Shown piece after piece: positions 17,217 to 24,939 of a stretch of DNA of 29,903 nucleotides (its first letter is position 1; every line of letters begins with the position of its first letter). The notes under the pieces were generated by a model. It did no database searches. It was not told the DNA's origin and worked only from the letters and a program-made list of their open reading frames with translations. Position numbers and translations under genes: made by a program. The stretch is from CAYVCG01 sp964449985 (GTDB lineage: Bacteria > Bacillota > Clostridia > Lachnospirales > WRAX01): the NCBI GenBank assembly GCA_964449985.1, contig CAYVCG010000022.1:1-29903 (forward strand), read 5' to 3'.

Positions 17217-18155
17217 ATGAAGCCGATATATTCTATAGTTATCCCCGTTTATAACGAGGAGCTTGTCATAGAGGAGTCCTATAAAAGACTTACTGAAGTC
17301 ATGCAAAAGACAACCGAGGATTATGAGCTTATTTTCATAAACGACGGAAGCCGTGATAAATCGCCTGATATACTAGCAAAACTTTGCAAGGTGGACAAGC
17401 ATGTGAAATTCATAAACTTCTCCAGAAACTTCGGGCATCAGCCTGCGATAACTGCCGGCATGGATTATGCCAGAGGTGATGCAATTGTTGTTATAGATGC
17501 GGATTTGCAAGACCCGCCTGAGGTTATTTTGGAAATGATAAAGGAATGGAAAAATGGATATGATGTTGTTTACGGCAAGCGCTTAAAACGCAAGGGAGAG
17601 ACTTTTTTTAAGAAATTTACCGCAAAAATGTATTATAGAACATTAAAAAATATGACGAATGTGGATATACCTGTTGATACCGGAGATTTTCGGCTTATTG
17701 ACAGAAAGGTGTGCGATGCTATGAAAAGCCTGGGCGAGCGCAACCGGTATGTACGTGGGCTTGTTAGCTGGGTCGGTTTTAAACAGAGGGCTGTTGAATA
17801 TGTCCGTGAAGAGCGCTTTGCAGGAGAGACAAAATATCCCCTAAAAAAAATGATAAAGTTTGCATTAGACGGCATAACATCTTTTTCATACAAACCTTTA
17901 AAAATATCGACAACCCTTGGTGTATTGGTTTGCATTTTGAGCCTCTTGTATTTAGCTTTTGTTATCGTTGCGGCATTAGTAACAGGGAAAGCCTTTTCCT
18001 TGTGGTGCGTTGGTCTTTCAGCAATACTTATTATACAGGGGATTGTGCTTTTGATGCTTGGTGTCGTTGGGGAATATATGGGAAGGATGTTTGATGAGAT
18101 AAAGGGCCGCCCGATTTATATAGTTAGGGAAGCTATAGGGTTTGAAAATGATTAA
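17217..18155 (+). CDS. Polyprenyl-phosphate glycosyltransferase, DPM1/GtrB-like (GT2)
   Basis: The product has 312 residues. The GT-A domain shows YSIVIPVYNEE, NDGSRD (42-47), the metal site DADLQDPPE (94-102), GDFRLIDR and the RFAGETKYPLKK motif typical of the DPM1/GtrB/YfdH group. Two membrane helices (about 233-255 and 264-288) end in VGEYMGRMFDEIKGRPIY. Enzymes of this group move a hexose from a nucleotide sugar onto undecaprenyl phosphate on the inner face of the membrane. The ATG at 17217 has a GGAG site and lies 32 nt after the double GT-C gene, which would use the product as donor. A longer upstream in-frame start would overlap that gene and has no site. It ends before a hairpin and the second MITE-like repeat. 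Confidence 0.94.
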   Translation: MKPIYSIVIPVYNEELVIEESYKRLTEVMQKTTEDYELIFINDGSRDKSPDILAKLCKVDKHVKFINFSRNFGHQPAITAGMDYARGDAIVVIDADLQDPPEVILEMIKEWKNGYDVVYGKRLKRKGETFFKKFTAKMYYRTLKNMTNVDIPVDTGDFRLIDRKVCDAMKSLGERNRYVRGLVSWVGFKQRAVEYVREERFAGETKYPLKKMIKFALDGITSFSYKPLKISTTLGVLVCILSLLYLAFVIVAALVTGKAFSLWCVGLSAILIIQGIVLLMLGVVGEYMGRMFDEIKGRPIYIVREAIGFEND

Positions 18156-18187
18156 GCCTTACGAAAAAACCGCACATATGCGCGGTT

Positions 18188-18317
18188 CGCGATGTTGACA
18201 AATATTAAAATTTCTAACGGACGGCCAATGGCCGCCCCTACAAATGGCGTGAAACCGGAATTTCTGTAGGGGCGCGCATTGCGCGTCCGTATTGCTTAAT
18301 GAATTGCCGACAGTCTG
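18188..18317 (+). repeat. MITE-like 130-bp palindromic repeat, copy 2
   Basis: This is the second copy of the element at 13381-13510, same orientation, with the core segment of about 50 bp (from TTTCTAACGG to CCTACAAATGGC) identical. A GC-rich hairpin sequence at 18169-18187 recurs at 18319-18337 with 16 of 19 matches, directly flanking the element. It thus appears inserted into the terminator region of the glycosyltransferase genes, leaving the functional T-tract copy on its far side. Confidence 0.85.
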
Positions 18318-18318
18318 T

Positions 18319-18341
18319 ACCGCGCATTAGCGCGGTTTTTT
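18319..18341 (+). terminator. Terminator of the glycosyltransferase operon
   Basis: ACCGCGC (18319-18325), loop ATTA and GCGCGGT (18330-18336) are followed by a run of T. It lacks a T-run on the minus strand, so it serves the plus-strand operon rather than the convergent thiI. A degenerate partner hairpin without a T-run lies at 18169-18187 on the other side of the repeat. Confidence 0.82.
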
Positions 18342-18355
18342 GTTTGTTCACGAAA

Positions 18356-19525
18356 TTAAAACTCAATGACCTCAACGTCAGCAAGAGCCTCGTCTATCAG
18401 CTCTTCAAGCCGTTTAACGCCAAACTCTATATTTTCTATTACGTTGCGTTTTGGTTTTGTTTCCGGATGCTCTGCAACAAAAATAGTGCAACAATCCTCA
18501 TAAGGCCGTATAGAAATATCAAACGTGCCTATTTTTCTGGCAATCTCAACGATTTCATTTTTATCCATCGCCACAAGCGGTCGCAAAACAGGATACTCAA
18601 CAGCCGAATCAATCGCATATATGCTCTCAAGCGTTTGGCTTGCCACCTGACCAACGCTGTCGCCCGTTATAAGAGCTAAAGACCTGCTTTCCCTCGCTAT
18701 ACGCTCCGCTATTTTGAGCATTGTCCTTTTCATCAATATCGTAAGCCGTTGCGGCAATACGTTTTCCTTTAGCTCAAGCTGAATATTCGTGAAATTTACG
18801 ATATGAAGCTTTAGTCCTCCCGTATAAAAAGCTAGTGCTTCCGCCAAATCCTTGACCTTTTCCTTAGCCCGGCATGACGTATACGGAGGGCTGTGAAAAT
18901 ACACAGCCTCTATCTCTACGCCGCGCTTTGCCGTTAAAAAACCAGCAACAGGGCTGTCAATACCGCCGGACATCAGCAAAGTTGCCTTTCCGCTGGAACC
19001 GACCGGCAAACCACCAAAGCCTTTTATCAAGTTGGAATATATGTATGCATGGTTTCTGAGCTCTACTTCAAGCCTAACATCAGGATTATGCACATCCACC
19101 TTACAATTCGGCATGTTCTCCAGTATATAACCTCCAATTTCCGCAGAAATTTCGTTAGACGTGAGTGGATATTTTTTATTGGCTCGCTTTGTAACAACCT
19201 TAAACGAAATCTCCTTGTTGGCATATTGCGCCTGCATATGGATAAGAGCAATCTTCTTCAGCGTCTCCATATCCTGGTTTTCCGCCTTAATGCATGGGCA
19301 AACACCAACAACGCCAAACACATTTACAATATTAGGAACAAAATAGTCATAATCAAGATTTTCTTCCGTTTCTATCAAAAAACGCCCTTGTTCCTTTTGC
19401 ACCCAAAAGTTTTTATATCGTTTTAAATTCCTTCTTATATTATAAATTAGCTTTTTTTCATAAAGCTTTCTGTTATCCCCTCTTAAAGCTATCTCGCCGT
19501 ATCGGACAAGCAATACGTCTTTCAT
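18356..19525 (-). CDS. thiI: tRNA 4-thiouridine sulfurtransferase ThiI
   Basis: This 389-residue protein has an N-terminal ferredoxin-like plus THUMP region (about 1-165, binding the tRNA acceptor) and a PP-loop pyrophosphatase domain with LLMSGGIDSPVAG (PP-loop at 186-191) that adenylates U8. The catalytic cysteine sits in YEDCCTIF (345/346). It has no C-terminal rhodanese domain, as in Bacillus ThiI, so sulfur must come straight from a dedicated desulfurase, which is the gene immediately upstream (14-nt gap). The ATG is preceded by AAGGTGA. It is the last gene of the minus-strand operon that starts at prmA. Confidence 0.96.
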   Translation of the reverse strand: MKDVLLVRYGEIALRGDNRKLYEKKLIYNIRRNLKRYKNFWVQKEQGRFLIETEENLDYDYFVPNIVNVFGVVGVCPCIKAENQDMETLKKIALIHMQAQYANKEISFKVVTKRANKKYPLTSNEISAEIGGYILENMPNCKVDVHNPDVRLEVELRNHAYIYSNLIKGFGGLPVGSSGKATLLMSGGIDSPVAGFLTAKRGVEIEAVYFHSPPYTSCRAKEKVKDLAEALAFYTGGLKLHIVNFTNIQLELKENVLPQRLTILMKRTMLKIAERIARESRSLALITGDSVGQVASQTLESIYAIDSAVEYPVLRPLVAMDKNEIVEIARKIGTFDISIRPYEDCCTIFVAEHPETKPKRNVIENIEFGVKRLEELIDEALADVEVIEF

Positions 19526-19539
19526 TTTATTTCACCTTC

Positions 19540-20673
19540 TTAATGCAATGTTTTTCTAAGTCTCGAAATGACCATATCAGCCGTTTTTACAAAGTATTCC
19601 GCCTCTTCTAATGTGTTAAGCGAAGAGAAACTGAGCCTAATGGCCGATTGTGATATTTCGTCCGGCTTTCCATAAGCCTTTAGTATAGAATGAGCTTTGA
19701 TCTTTGATGAACATGCAGAACCGGACGAGACATATATACCCTGCTCCTCAAGTGCATGCAAAAGCACCTCAGCCTTTATGCCAACTGCGCTTATATTAAG
19801 CACATATGGGCTACTGGCCTGCCTGCTGCTATTTATTATTACTCCATCAAGGTTTTTTATAATATAGTCTTTTATTGCTCCTACTTTCTCATAGGCTTGT
19901 CTCATATTTGCAAAAGCATATTCCGCCGCATCGGAAAATGCCATTATACCGAACGAATTCTCCGTTCCTGGGCGTATGTTTTTTTGCTGACCACCACCAA
20001 AAAAAAGGGGGGTTATTCGAACCCCTTTTTTTATGTATAAAGCTCCGTTGCCCTTTAAACCATGTATCTTGTGAGAGCTTATGCTTAGCAAATCAACATC
20101 CCATTTTTTTACGTTTATATCGTGTTTGCAAAACGACTGAACTGCATCGCAATGAAAAATAAGCCTTGGATTTTTTTGCTTTGCTATCCTCGCAAGGTGT
20201 TCTATATCCTGCACAGCTCCCGTTTCGTTATTAACATGCATAATGCTGACAAATGCCGTTTCTTCCGTCACAGTGTTTTTAAAAAGCTCTGGGTCTATAA
20301 GGCCATTTTCACCAACTGGCAAATATGTAACATTAAACCCGTTTTTCTCCAGATGCTTAAAGCATTCCAAGACCGAAGGATGCTCGACGGCTGTAGTGAT
20401 AATATTTTTTTGTCTCAAAGCTTGGCAGTGCCCGATAATAGCCAGATTATTACTCTCCGTACCGCCGGATGTATATAATATTTCTTCATAACCGCAGTTA
20501 ATTATCCCGGCCAAAGTCTTCGACGCCTTTTTTATCAAAAGCTCCGCTTTTAAGCCCATATCATGCATAGATGACGGATTTCCATAAGAATCTTCTGCTG
20601 TTTTAATAAACTTATTTAAAACCATCGGCAAAGGCCTTGTCGTTGCTGCATTATCAAAATAAACTCTTTCCAT
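19540..20673 (-). CDS. Cysteine desulfurase (NifS/IscS family, NifZ-like partner of ThiI)
   Basis: This 377-residue fold-type I PLP enzyme converts cysteine to alanine and a persulfide. Visible motifs are YFDNAATT at the start, TSGGTESNN, HVNNETG, HCDAVQS, the PLP lysine in SSHKIHG (Lys202) and the persulfide cysteine in SSGSACSS (Cys321). The long flexible-loop cysteine shows it is a group I (NifS-like) enzyme. Its tight linkage to rhodanese-less thiI mirrors Bacillus nifZ-thiI, so tRNA thiolation (and possibly thiamine) is the likely sink rather than general Fe-S assembly. A strong hairpin with T/A runs lies inside the coding sequence (see findings). Confidence 0.95.
   Translation of the reverse strand: MERVYFDNAATTRPLPMVLNKFIKTAEDSYGNPSSMHDMGLKAELLIKKASKTLAGIINCGYEEILYTSGGTESNNLAIIGHCQALRQKNIITTAVEHPSVLECFKHLEKNGFNVTYLPVGENGLIDPELFKNTVTEETAFVSIMHVNNETGAVQDIEHLARIAKQKNPRLIFHCDAVQSFCKHDINVKKWDVDLLSISSHKIHGLKGNGALYIKKGVRITPLFFGGGQQKNIRPGTENSFGIMAFSDAAEYAFANMRQAYEKVGAIKDYIIKNLDGVIINSSRQASSPYVLNISAVGIKAEVLLHALEEQGIYVSSGSACSSKIKAHSILKAYGKPDEISQSAIRLSFSSLNTLEEAEYFVKTADMVISRLRKTLH
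19999..20032. terminator. Terminator-like hairpin inside the desulfurase gene
   Basis: The plus strand reads A8, G6, TT, ATTCG, AACCCC, T7. It forms a GGGGTT/AACCCC stem with a 5-nt loop, flanked by A- and T-runs on both strands. It would satisfy simple intrinsic-terminator rules in either direction. The encoded peptide (KKGVRITPLFFGGG) is normal for the family, so the gene is intact. Whether it attenuates readthrough into thiI is unknown. Confidence 0.45.
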
Positions 20674-20684
20674 AAAAACAATCC

Positions 20685-21074
20685 TTAATTAACAGAAATA
20701 TTCTGCATATTTCTAACATAGTTGATAGACATCATTACTTCGACCTTTCTAAAAGGCTTTTGAATAAAATAATTCGCTCCCGCTTCGCTCATAGGGATAA
20801 CGACTTTTGTATCCCGAACGGTGGTTGATAAAATAATTTTTATATCAGGCTTTATGCCTTTTATCTCTTTAATAACATCTAAAAGAGTCATCCCGCCGGT
20901 TATATCGGCTTCTAAAATAATAATATCCGGGCTAACCTCATCGAGCATAATTATAGCGCCCTGCCCCGTTCCTGATTCTCCTACAACTTCAATAGTTTTG
21001 TCGCTCTTTAAGATATTGATAAGCATGTTTCTAGCAACAACAGAATCATCTACAATAAAAATACTAGTCTTCAT
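20685..21074 (-). CDS. Stand-alone response-regulator receiver domain with Glu at the phospho-acceptor position
   Basis: The 129-residue protein consists only of a CheY-like receiver domain. It has the acidic pair Asp9-Asp10 (FIVDDS), a Thr switch (ILSTT, 84/85) and Lys106-Pro107 (IQKPFRK). At the phospho-acceptor position the strand reads DIIILEADITGGM, so Glu55 stands where Asp is expected. Glu at this site often mimics the phosphorylated state; Asp57 two residues on could be an alternative. There is no output domain. The start at 21074 has GGAGGAA upstream and overlaps the end of rsmE by 11 nt. It sits in a translation/sulfur operon with no histidine kinase nearby. Target unknown. Confidence 0.88.
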   Translation of the reverse strand: MKTSIFIVDDSVVARNMLINILKSDKTIEVVGESGTGQGAIIMLDEVSPDIIILEADITGGMTLLDVIKEIKGIKPDIKIILSTTVRDTKVVIPMSEAGANYFIQKPFRKVEVMMSINYVRNMQNISVN

Positions 21075-21813
21075 GAGAATATTCCTCCAGTTCATAATTA
21101 ATGATAGAAAGGGCACAAATACCTGCTGTTTCCGTTCTCAAAATTCTTGGTCCGAGAGTAACGCAATGAATGTCGTTTTCAATAAACGCTTGAACCTCGT
21201 TACCAGAAAAGCCGCCTTCCGGGCCTATAAAAATCCCCAAAGACTTTCCTTTAAAATTCGGAAGAATGTCCTTAAAACTGTTTTTACGTTCTCTTTCATA
21301 AGCGGCAATCGGTAAGGAAAGCTGCTTTATAATAGAAACACCATCTTTAAAACTAACTATATCGCTTATTTCCGGTATTATGCCTCTGCCCGACTGCTTT
21401 GCGGCCGATTCACAAATCTTTCTAAATCTTTTCATTTTATGCTCTATGCTTTTGGTATCTTTCGGCCTTGAAACAGTAAACTCTGTTAAAACAGGCACAA
21501 TACGGCAGACCCCAAGCTCTACGCTTTTTTGTATAATAAAATCCATTTTATCGGCCTTTGGCAGCGCCTGAAAAAGCGTTATATTAGTTTTGGGCTCTGC
21601 TACGTTTTTAGTGGAGGAAATAATTCTTGCTGTAACCTGACTTTTTGAAAGCGCTGATATCTCGCAAACATAATCATTCATCTTGCCATCGCAAACTACT
21701 ATGTTGTCACCATTGCTCATTCTTAAAACAGAAGCAATATGAAAAGCATCCTCACCGTTTATTATTATCTCTCCCCTATCGGGAAAAATATTCGTACTAA
21801 AAAATCTGTCCAA
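21064..21813 (-). CDS. rsmE: 16S rRNA (uracil1498-N3)-methyltransferase RsmE
   Basis: This 249-residue SPOUT-class methyltransferase has an N-terminal PUA-like domain (MDRFFSTNIF ... HIASVLRM) and the trefoil-knot motifs IGPEGGFSGNEV and LGPRILRTETA, which bind S-adenosylmethionine. It methylates U1498 in 16S rRNA. The start is TTG at 21813, set by AGGGTGA upstream. It lies 9 nt after prmA, the usual pairing in Bacillota. Confidence 0.96.
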   Translation of the reverse strand: MDRFFSTNIFPDRGEIIINGEDAFHIASVLRMSNGDNIVVCDGKMNDYVCEISALSKSQVTARIISSTKNVAEPKTNITLFQALPKADKMDFIIQKSVELGVCRIVPVLTEFTVSRPKDTKSIEHKMKRFRKICESAAKQSGRGIIPEISDIVSFKDGVSIIKQLSLPIAAYERERKNSFKDILPNFKGKSLGIFIGPEGGFSGNEVQAFIENDIHCVTLGPRILRTETAGICALSIINYELEEYSHED

Positions 21814-21822
21814 AAAATCACC

Positions 21823-22797
21823 CTAGTGTGCAAATTTTAGAGTAAAAGAAACCCATTCATCAATAACAGACGTTTCTAAAAGCGAAAAACCGTTTTCAAA
21901 AAGAGCAGCTAACACATCTTCTTGCCTCTGTTTTATTATGCCCGAAACTATAAAAACACCTTCGTTTTTAATAAACTTCGTCACTAAAGGAGCAAGACTA
22001 ATTATTACATCGGCAACAATGTTTGCAACGACAACATCAAATTTCAAATAGCACAATTTTTCAAGCATCTTGTTATCTGAAAGAATATTTCCAATCTCAA
22101 TTTCGTACCGGCGCTTTTCAATACCGTTTAATCCTGCATTTTCGTTAACCGCTGCCAGCGCTGGCGATTCAATGTCGCACGCATAAGCATAGTCCGCACC
22201 AAGCATAAGAGCTATAACGCATAATATACCACTTCCGCACCCTATATCGGCAATTTTGTCACCGGGTTTTACGGTTTTCTCCAATGAAGCAATGCACATC
22301 TTTGTACTTTGATGCAAACCGGTTCCAAAAACGTTGCCTGGGTTTATTTTAAACACCAAATCATTGGGGTTTGGGTCATATTCCTCCCAAACAGGGTTTA
22401 TTATAATATTTTCACCAACTCTAAACGGCTTAAAGTATTTTTTCCAATTATTTAGCCATTCATAGTCATCAACACTTGTAGTCTGCAAATCAAGCCTGCC
22501 AAGATCAACGCCATAATCCTGCGTTTTTAAGTGATCAAGCCGGTTTTTAACGCCAAGCAGAGTTTCGTTGCCATAAGAATCGGCAGGAACATAAAAAATA
22601 ATATGCGTTTCATCAGATGGTTTGTTTAAAAGCTCATCATCAACATAATCCCAATATGTTTCCCTTTCGGCCATATATCTCTTTATTTCTTCATCGTCTT
22701 GAATCTGAATACCGTTTATGCCGCATTCAATCAATGCAGCCGTTAAAATCTCTATGCCTTGCGGCGATGTATAAACAACGCTTTCAATTCAGTCCAT
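21823..22797 (-). CDS. prmA: Ribosomal protein L11 methyltransferase PrmA, interrupted by TGA at codon 3
   Basis: The Rossmann methyltransferase core is complete: FGTGLHQSTKM, IADIGCGSGILCVIAL and VVANIVADV (NIxA). PrmA trimethylates ribosomal protein L11. The family normally starts M-x-W-x-E. Here an ATG at 22797 with an ideal AAGGGTGAA site is followed by GAC, then TGA (22791-22789), then I-E-S-V-V-Y-T-S-P-Q-G-I-E, which is the usual beginning. So the Trp codon TGG appears to have become TGA. The first alternative start is TTG at 22734, which has no ribosome binding site and would lose 21 residues (303 aa left). It may be a nonsense mutation, a sequencing error or low-level readthrough. Confidence 0.85.
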
Positions 22798-22841
22798 AAA
22801 ATTCACCCTTCCGCAGTTGCACCAAATATATATTCCTATGA

Positions 22842-22890
22842 TGAAATAGCTATTTCACTCTATTATACTATTTTCTGAAGAAATTATAAA
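22842..22890 (-). promoter_or_regulatory. Candidate promoter and palindromic operator of the prmA-thiI operon
   Basis: On the minus strand TTTATA (22890-22885), a 17-nt spacer and TATAAT (22867-22862) overlap the end of uvrC. A perfect 16-bp palindrome TGAAATAGCTATTTCA (22842-22857) starts 4 nt after the -10 box, covering the expected start site, where a repressor would block initiation. It might instead be a weak hairpin between uvrC and prmA. Confidence 0.45.
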
Positions 22891-24733
22891 CAGCTTCCGC
22901 TGATTTTATATTCATTGAAGGAACATTTTTTAAATCTTCGATCTCTGCTGCACGAATAGCAGCAATAGACCCGAAATGCCTCAAAAGCGCTTTGCGCCTT
23001 GCGCTTCCTATGCCTTCTATATCATCCAGCACAGATTTTACTTGATTTATCCCCCTAAGCTTTCTGTGATATTCAATAGCAAACCTGTGTACCTCATCCT
23101 GTATCCTTGTTAATAGCTTGAAGCCTTCTGAGGAATGAGAAAGGATTATTTCATTATTATTATAAATAATGCCCCTTGTGTTATGCTTATCGTCCTTAAT
23201 CATGCCACAAACGGGTATAGAGATATCCATTTTTTCAAGAACGCTTTCCACTACGGAAACCTGCCCCTTTCCGCCGTCTATGAAAATAACGTCCGGCAGC
23301 TTTGTAAATTTACCTTCGTTTAAATCACGACCAGAGGCAGCGAGTTCATCCTTCTCTTTCAAATAATGCGACAAACGGCGAGATAAAACCTCCTCCATGC
23401 TGGCGTAATCATTTGCGCCGACAACGCCCTTGATTTTGAATTTACGATAATCGTTGCGTTTTGGCTTTCCTTCTTCAAAAACAACCATGGATGCAACAGA
23501 TTCATAACCCTGAATGTTTGAAATGTCATAAGCTTCTATGCGCATAATATCCCGGCTTATTCCCAGCGCTTCTTTTATTTCTAAAACTGCCCCACGGGTT
23601 CTCTTTTTCTCTCGCTTTATCTGTTCGCCGAACTGTTCAAATGTTATTAAAGCGTTTTTCCCTGCTAACTCAACCATTTTTAGTTTTTCGCCTTTTTGCG
23701 GCGCTGTTATGACTACTTTGCTGCCCCTCTTTTTTGAAAGCCACTCCGTTATAACTGCTTTATCTTCAATATCCGCTTCCACAATAAGCTCTTTCGGTAT
23801 ATACGGGGTTCCGCTGTAATACTGGGTTATAAATTCCGTTATAATTTCGCCTCTGGACAAAGAATCCGCACCGTTTAGCATAAAATGCTCCCGACCTGTT
23901 GTCTTTCCTCCGCGAACAAAAAACACCTGCACAAGCGCCTCATCGTGCGCTCTTGCCAAAGCTATAACGTCTTGATCCTCCTGCGATGAATAGTCTATGC
24001 TCTGCTTTTCATCAAGGCGTTTGACCGCTATAATTTTATCTCTTATTTCTGCGGCTTTTTCAAACTCCATATCTTCAGAGGCTTGGAGCATCTTTTGCTC
24101 TAGGTCTTTTAAAATATGCTGATGCTTTCCGCTTAAAAACTCGACGGCTTCATCGACCATTTTGCCGTATTCCTCACAAGTTATAGCCCCGGAGCATGGA
24201 GCTTTGCATTCGCCTATATGGTGATACAAGCACGGTTTGTTGTTTTGCCCGGTGTCTTTGATTATGTTCTTTTTGCAGCGGCGCAACGGCCAAATGTTAC
24301 TAGCCAAAGCAATGACCTCATGCACGGCAAGCGCGCTTGTATATGGCCCAAGATACTTTGCTTTGTCCTTTTCCCGCGATCTAGACATAAATATGCGGGG
24401 AAAATCCTCGTTCACGGTTACTTTTATATATGGATATGCCTTATCGTCTTTTAATAGCACGTTATACTTAGGTTTGTTTGTCTTTATAAGATTGCATTCA
24501 AGAATCAGCGCTTCTTCCTCATTATCGGTCACGATATATTCAAAAGACCTGATATGCCGGACAAGACTAACGGTTTTTGGGGTATGCTGGTTTCCCGACT
24601 GAAAATACTGACGAACGCGGTTTCTTAGGTTTATCGCCTTGCCCACATATATGATATTCTCTTTATCGTCACGCATTATATAAACGCCGGGCTTCTGCGG
24701 CAATCTTTTTAGCTCTTCTCTTATGTCAAACAT
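22868..24733 (-). CDS. uvrC: Excinuclease ABC subunit C
   Basis: The product has 621 residues, normal length. Domains in order: GIY-YIG nuclease (GVYIMRDDKENIIYVGK, 3' incision); a cysteine cluster CKKN...KPCLYHHIGECKAPC that in recent UvrC work binds a 4Fe-4S centre; a UVR motif (FEKAAEIRDKI) that contacts UvrB; an RNase H-like domain with DVIFIDGGKGQVS (5' incision); and tandem helix-hairpin-helix motifs at the C-terminus (DIEGIGSARRKALLRHFGSI). UvrC makes both cuts in nucleotide excision repair. The ATG at 24733 has only a modest GAGAG/GTGA site. It is transcribed ahead of the prmA operon in the same direction, 70 nt away. Confidence 0.98.
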   Translation of the reverse strand: MFDIREELKRLPQKPGVYIMRDDKENIIYVGKAINLRNRVRQYFQSGNQHTPKTVSLVRHIRSFEYIVTDNEEEALILECNLIKTNKPKYNVLLKDDKAYPYIKVTVNEDFPRIFMSRSREKDKAKYLGPYTSALAVHEVIALASNIWPLRRCKKNIIKDTGQNNKPCLYHHIGECKAPCSGAITCEEYGKMVDEAVEFLSGKHQHILKDLEQKMLQASEDMEFEKAAEIRDKIIAVKRLDEKQSIDYSSQEDQDVIALARAHDEALVQVFFVRGGKTTGREHFMLNGADSLSRGEIITEFITQYYSGTPYIPKELIVEADIEDKAVITEWLSKKRGSKVVITAPQKGEKLKMVELAGKNALITFEQFGEQIKREKKRTRGAVLEIKEALGISRDIMRIEAYDISNIQGYESVASMVVFEEGKPKRNDYRKFKIKGVVGANDYASMEEVLSRRLSHYLKEKDELAASGRDLNEGKFTKLPDVIFIDGGKGQVSVVESVLEKMDISIPVCGMIKDDKHNTRGIIYNNNEIILSHSSEGFKLLTRIQDEVHRFAIEYHRKLRGINQVKSVLDDIEGIGSARRKALLRHFGSIAAIRAAEIEDLKNVPSMNIKSAEAVYNFFRK

Positions 24734-24830
24734 TGTATCACAACTCTCTCAAAACACCGGTTTTTTAAAAACCTCGTCCTTTTTCTCATAATTTGTTATA
24801 TACTACTATAATATATTACACACCAAAAAT

Positions 24831-24878
24831 CAAAGACCTTGGAGGATTTTTTCGTGAAAAAGTTTTCCAAGGTCTTTG
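24831..24878 (-). other. Long hairpin upstream of uvrC
   Basis: CAAAGACCTTGG (24831-24842) and CCAAGGTCTTTG (24867-24878) are perfect inverted repeats around a 24-nt loop. On the minus strand the second arm is followed by ATTTTTGG, so it may act as a terminator upstream of the uvrC promoter region. A TATAAT hexamer is also present nearby on the plus strand (24807-24812). The rest of 24734-25080 holds another hairpin (24906-24939) and two very short ORFs described under findings; no conventional gene is visible. Confidence 0.5.
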
Positions 24879-24905
24879 AAGAGGCTTTAAAAATGAGGTG
24901 CAATG

Positions 24906-24939
24906 TAAAAACACTCCGAATATGGGGTATTGGGAGTGT
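24906..24939 (-). terminator. Intrinsic terminator downstream of the DUF2971 gene
   Basis: On the minus strand ACACTCC (24939-24933) pairs with GGAGTGT (24917-24911), with an inner AATA/TATT extension, and is followed by a run of T. It lies about 140 nt past the DUF2971 stop codon and would end that transcript before uvrC. Confidence 0.7.

Noticed and set aside
21823..22797. Genetic code with TGA read as Trp
   Set aside because: All long genes (addB, the double GT-C protein, uvrC and others) use TGG for tryptophan and have no internal TGA, and pilC ends in TGA. A single TGA in prmA is better explained locally.
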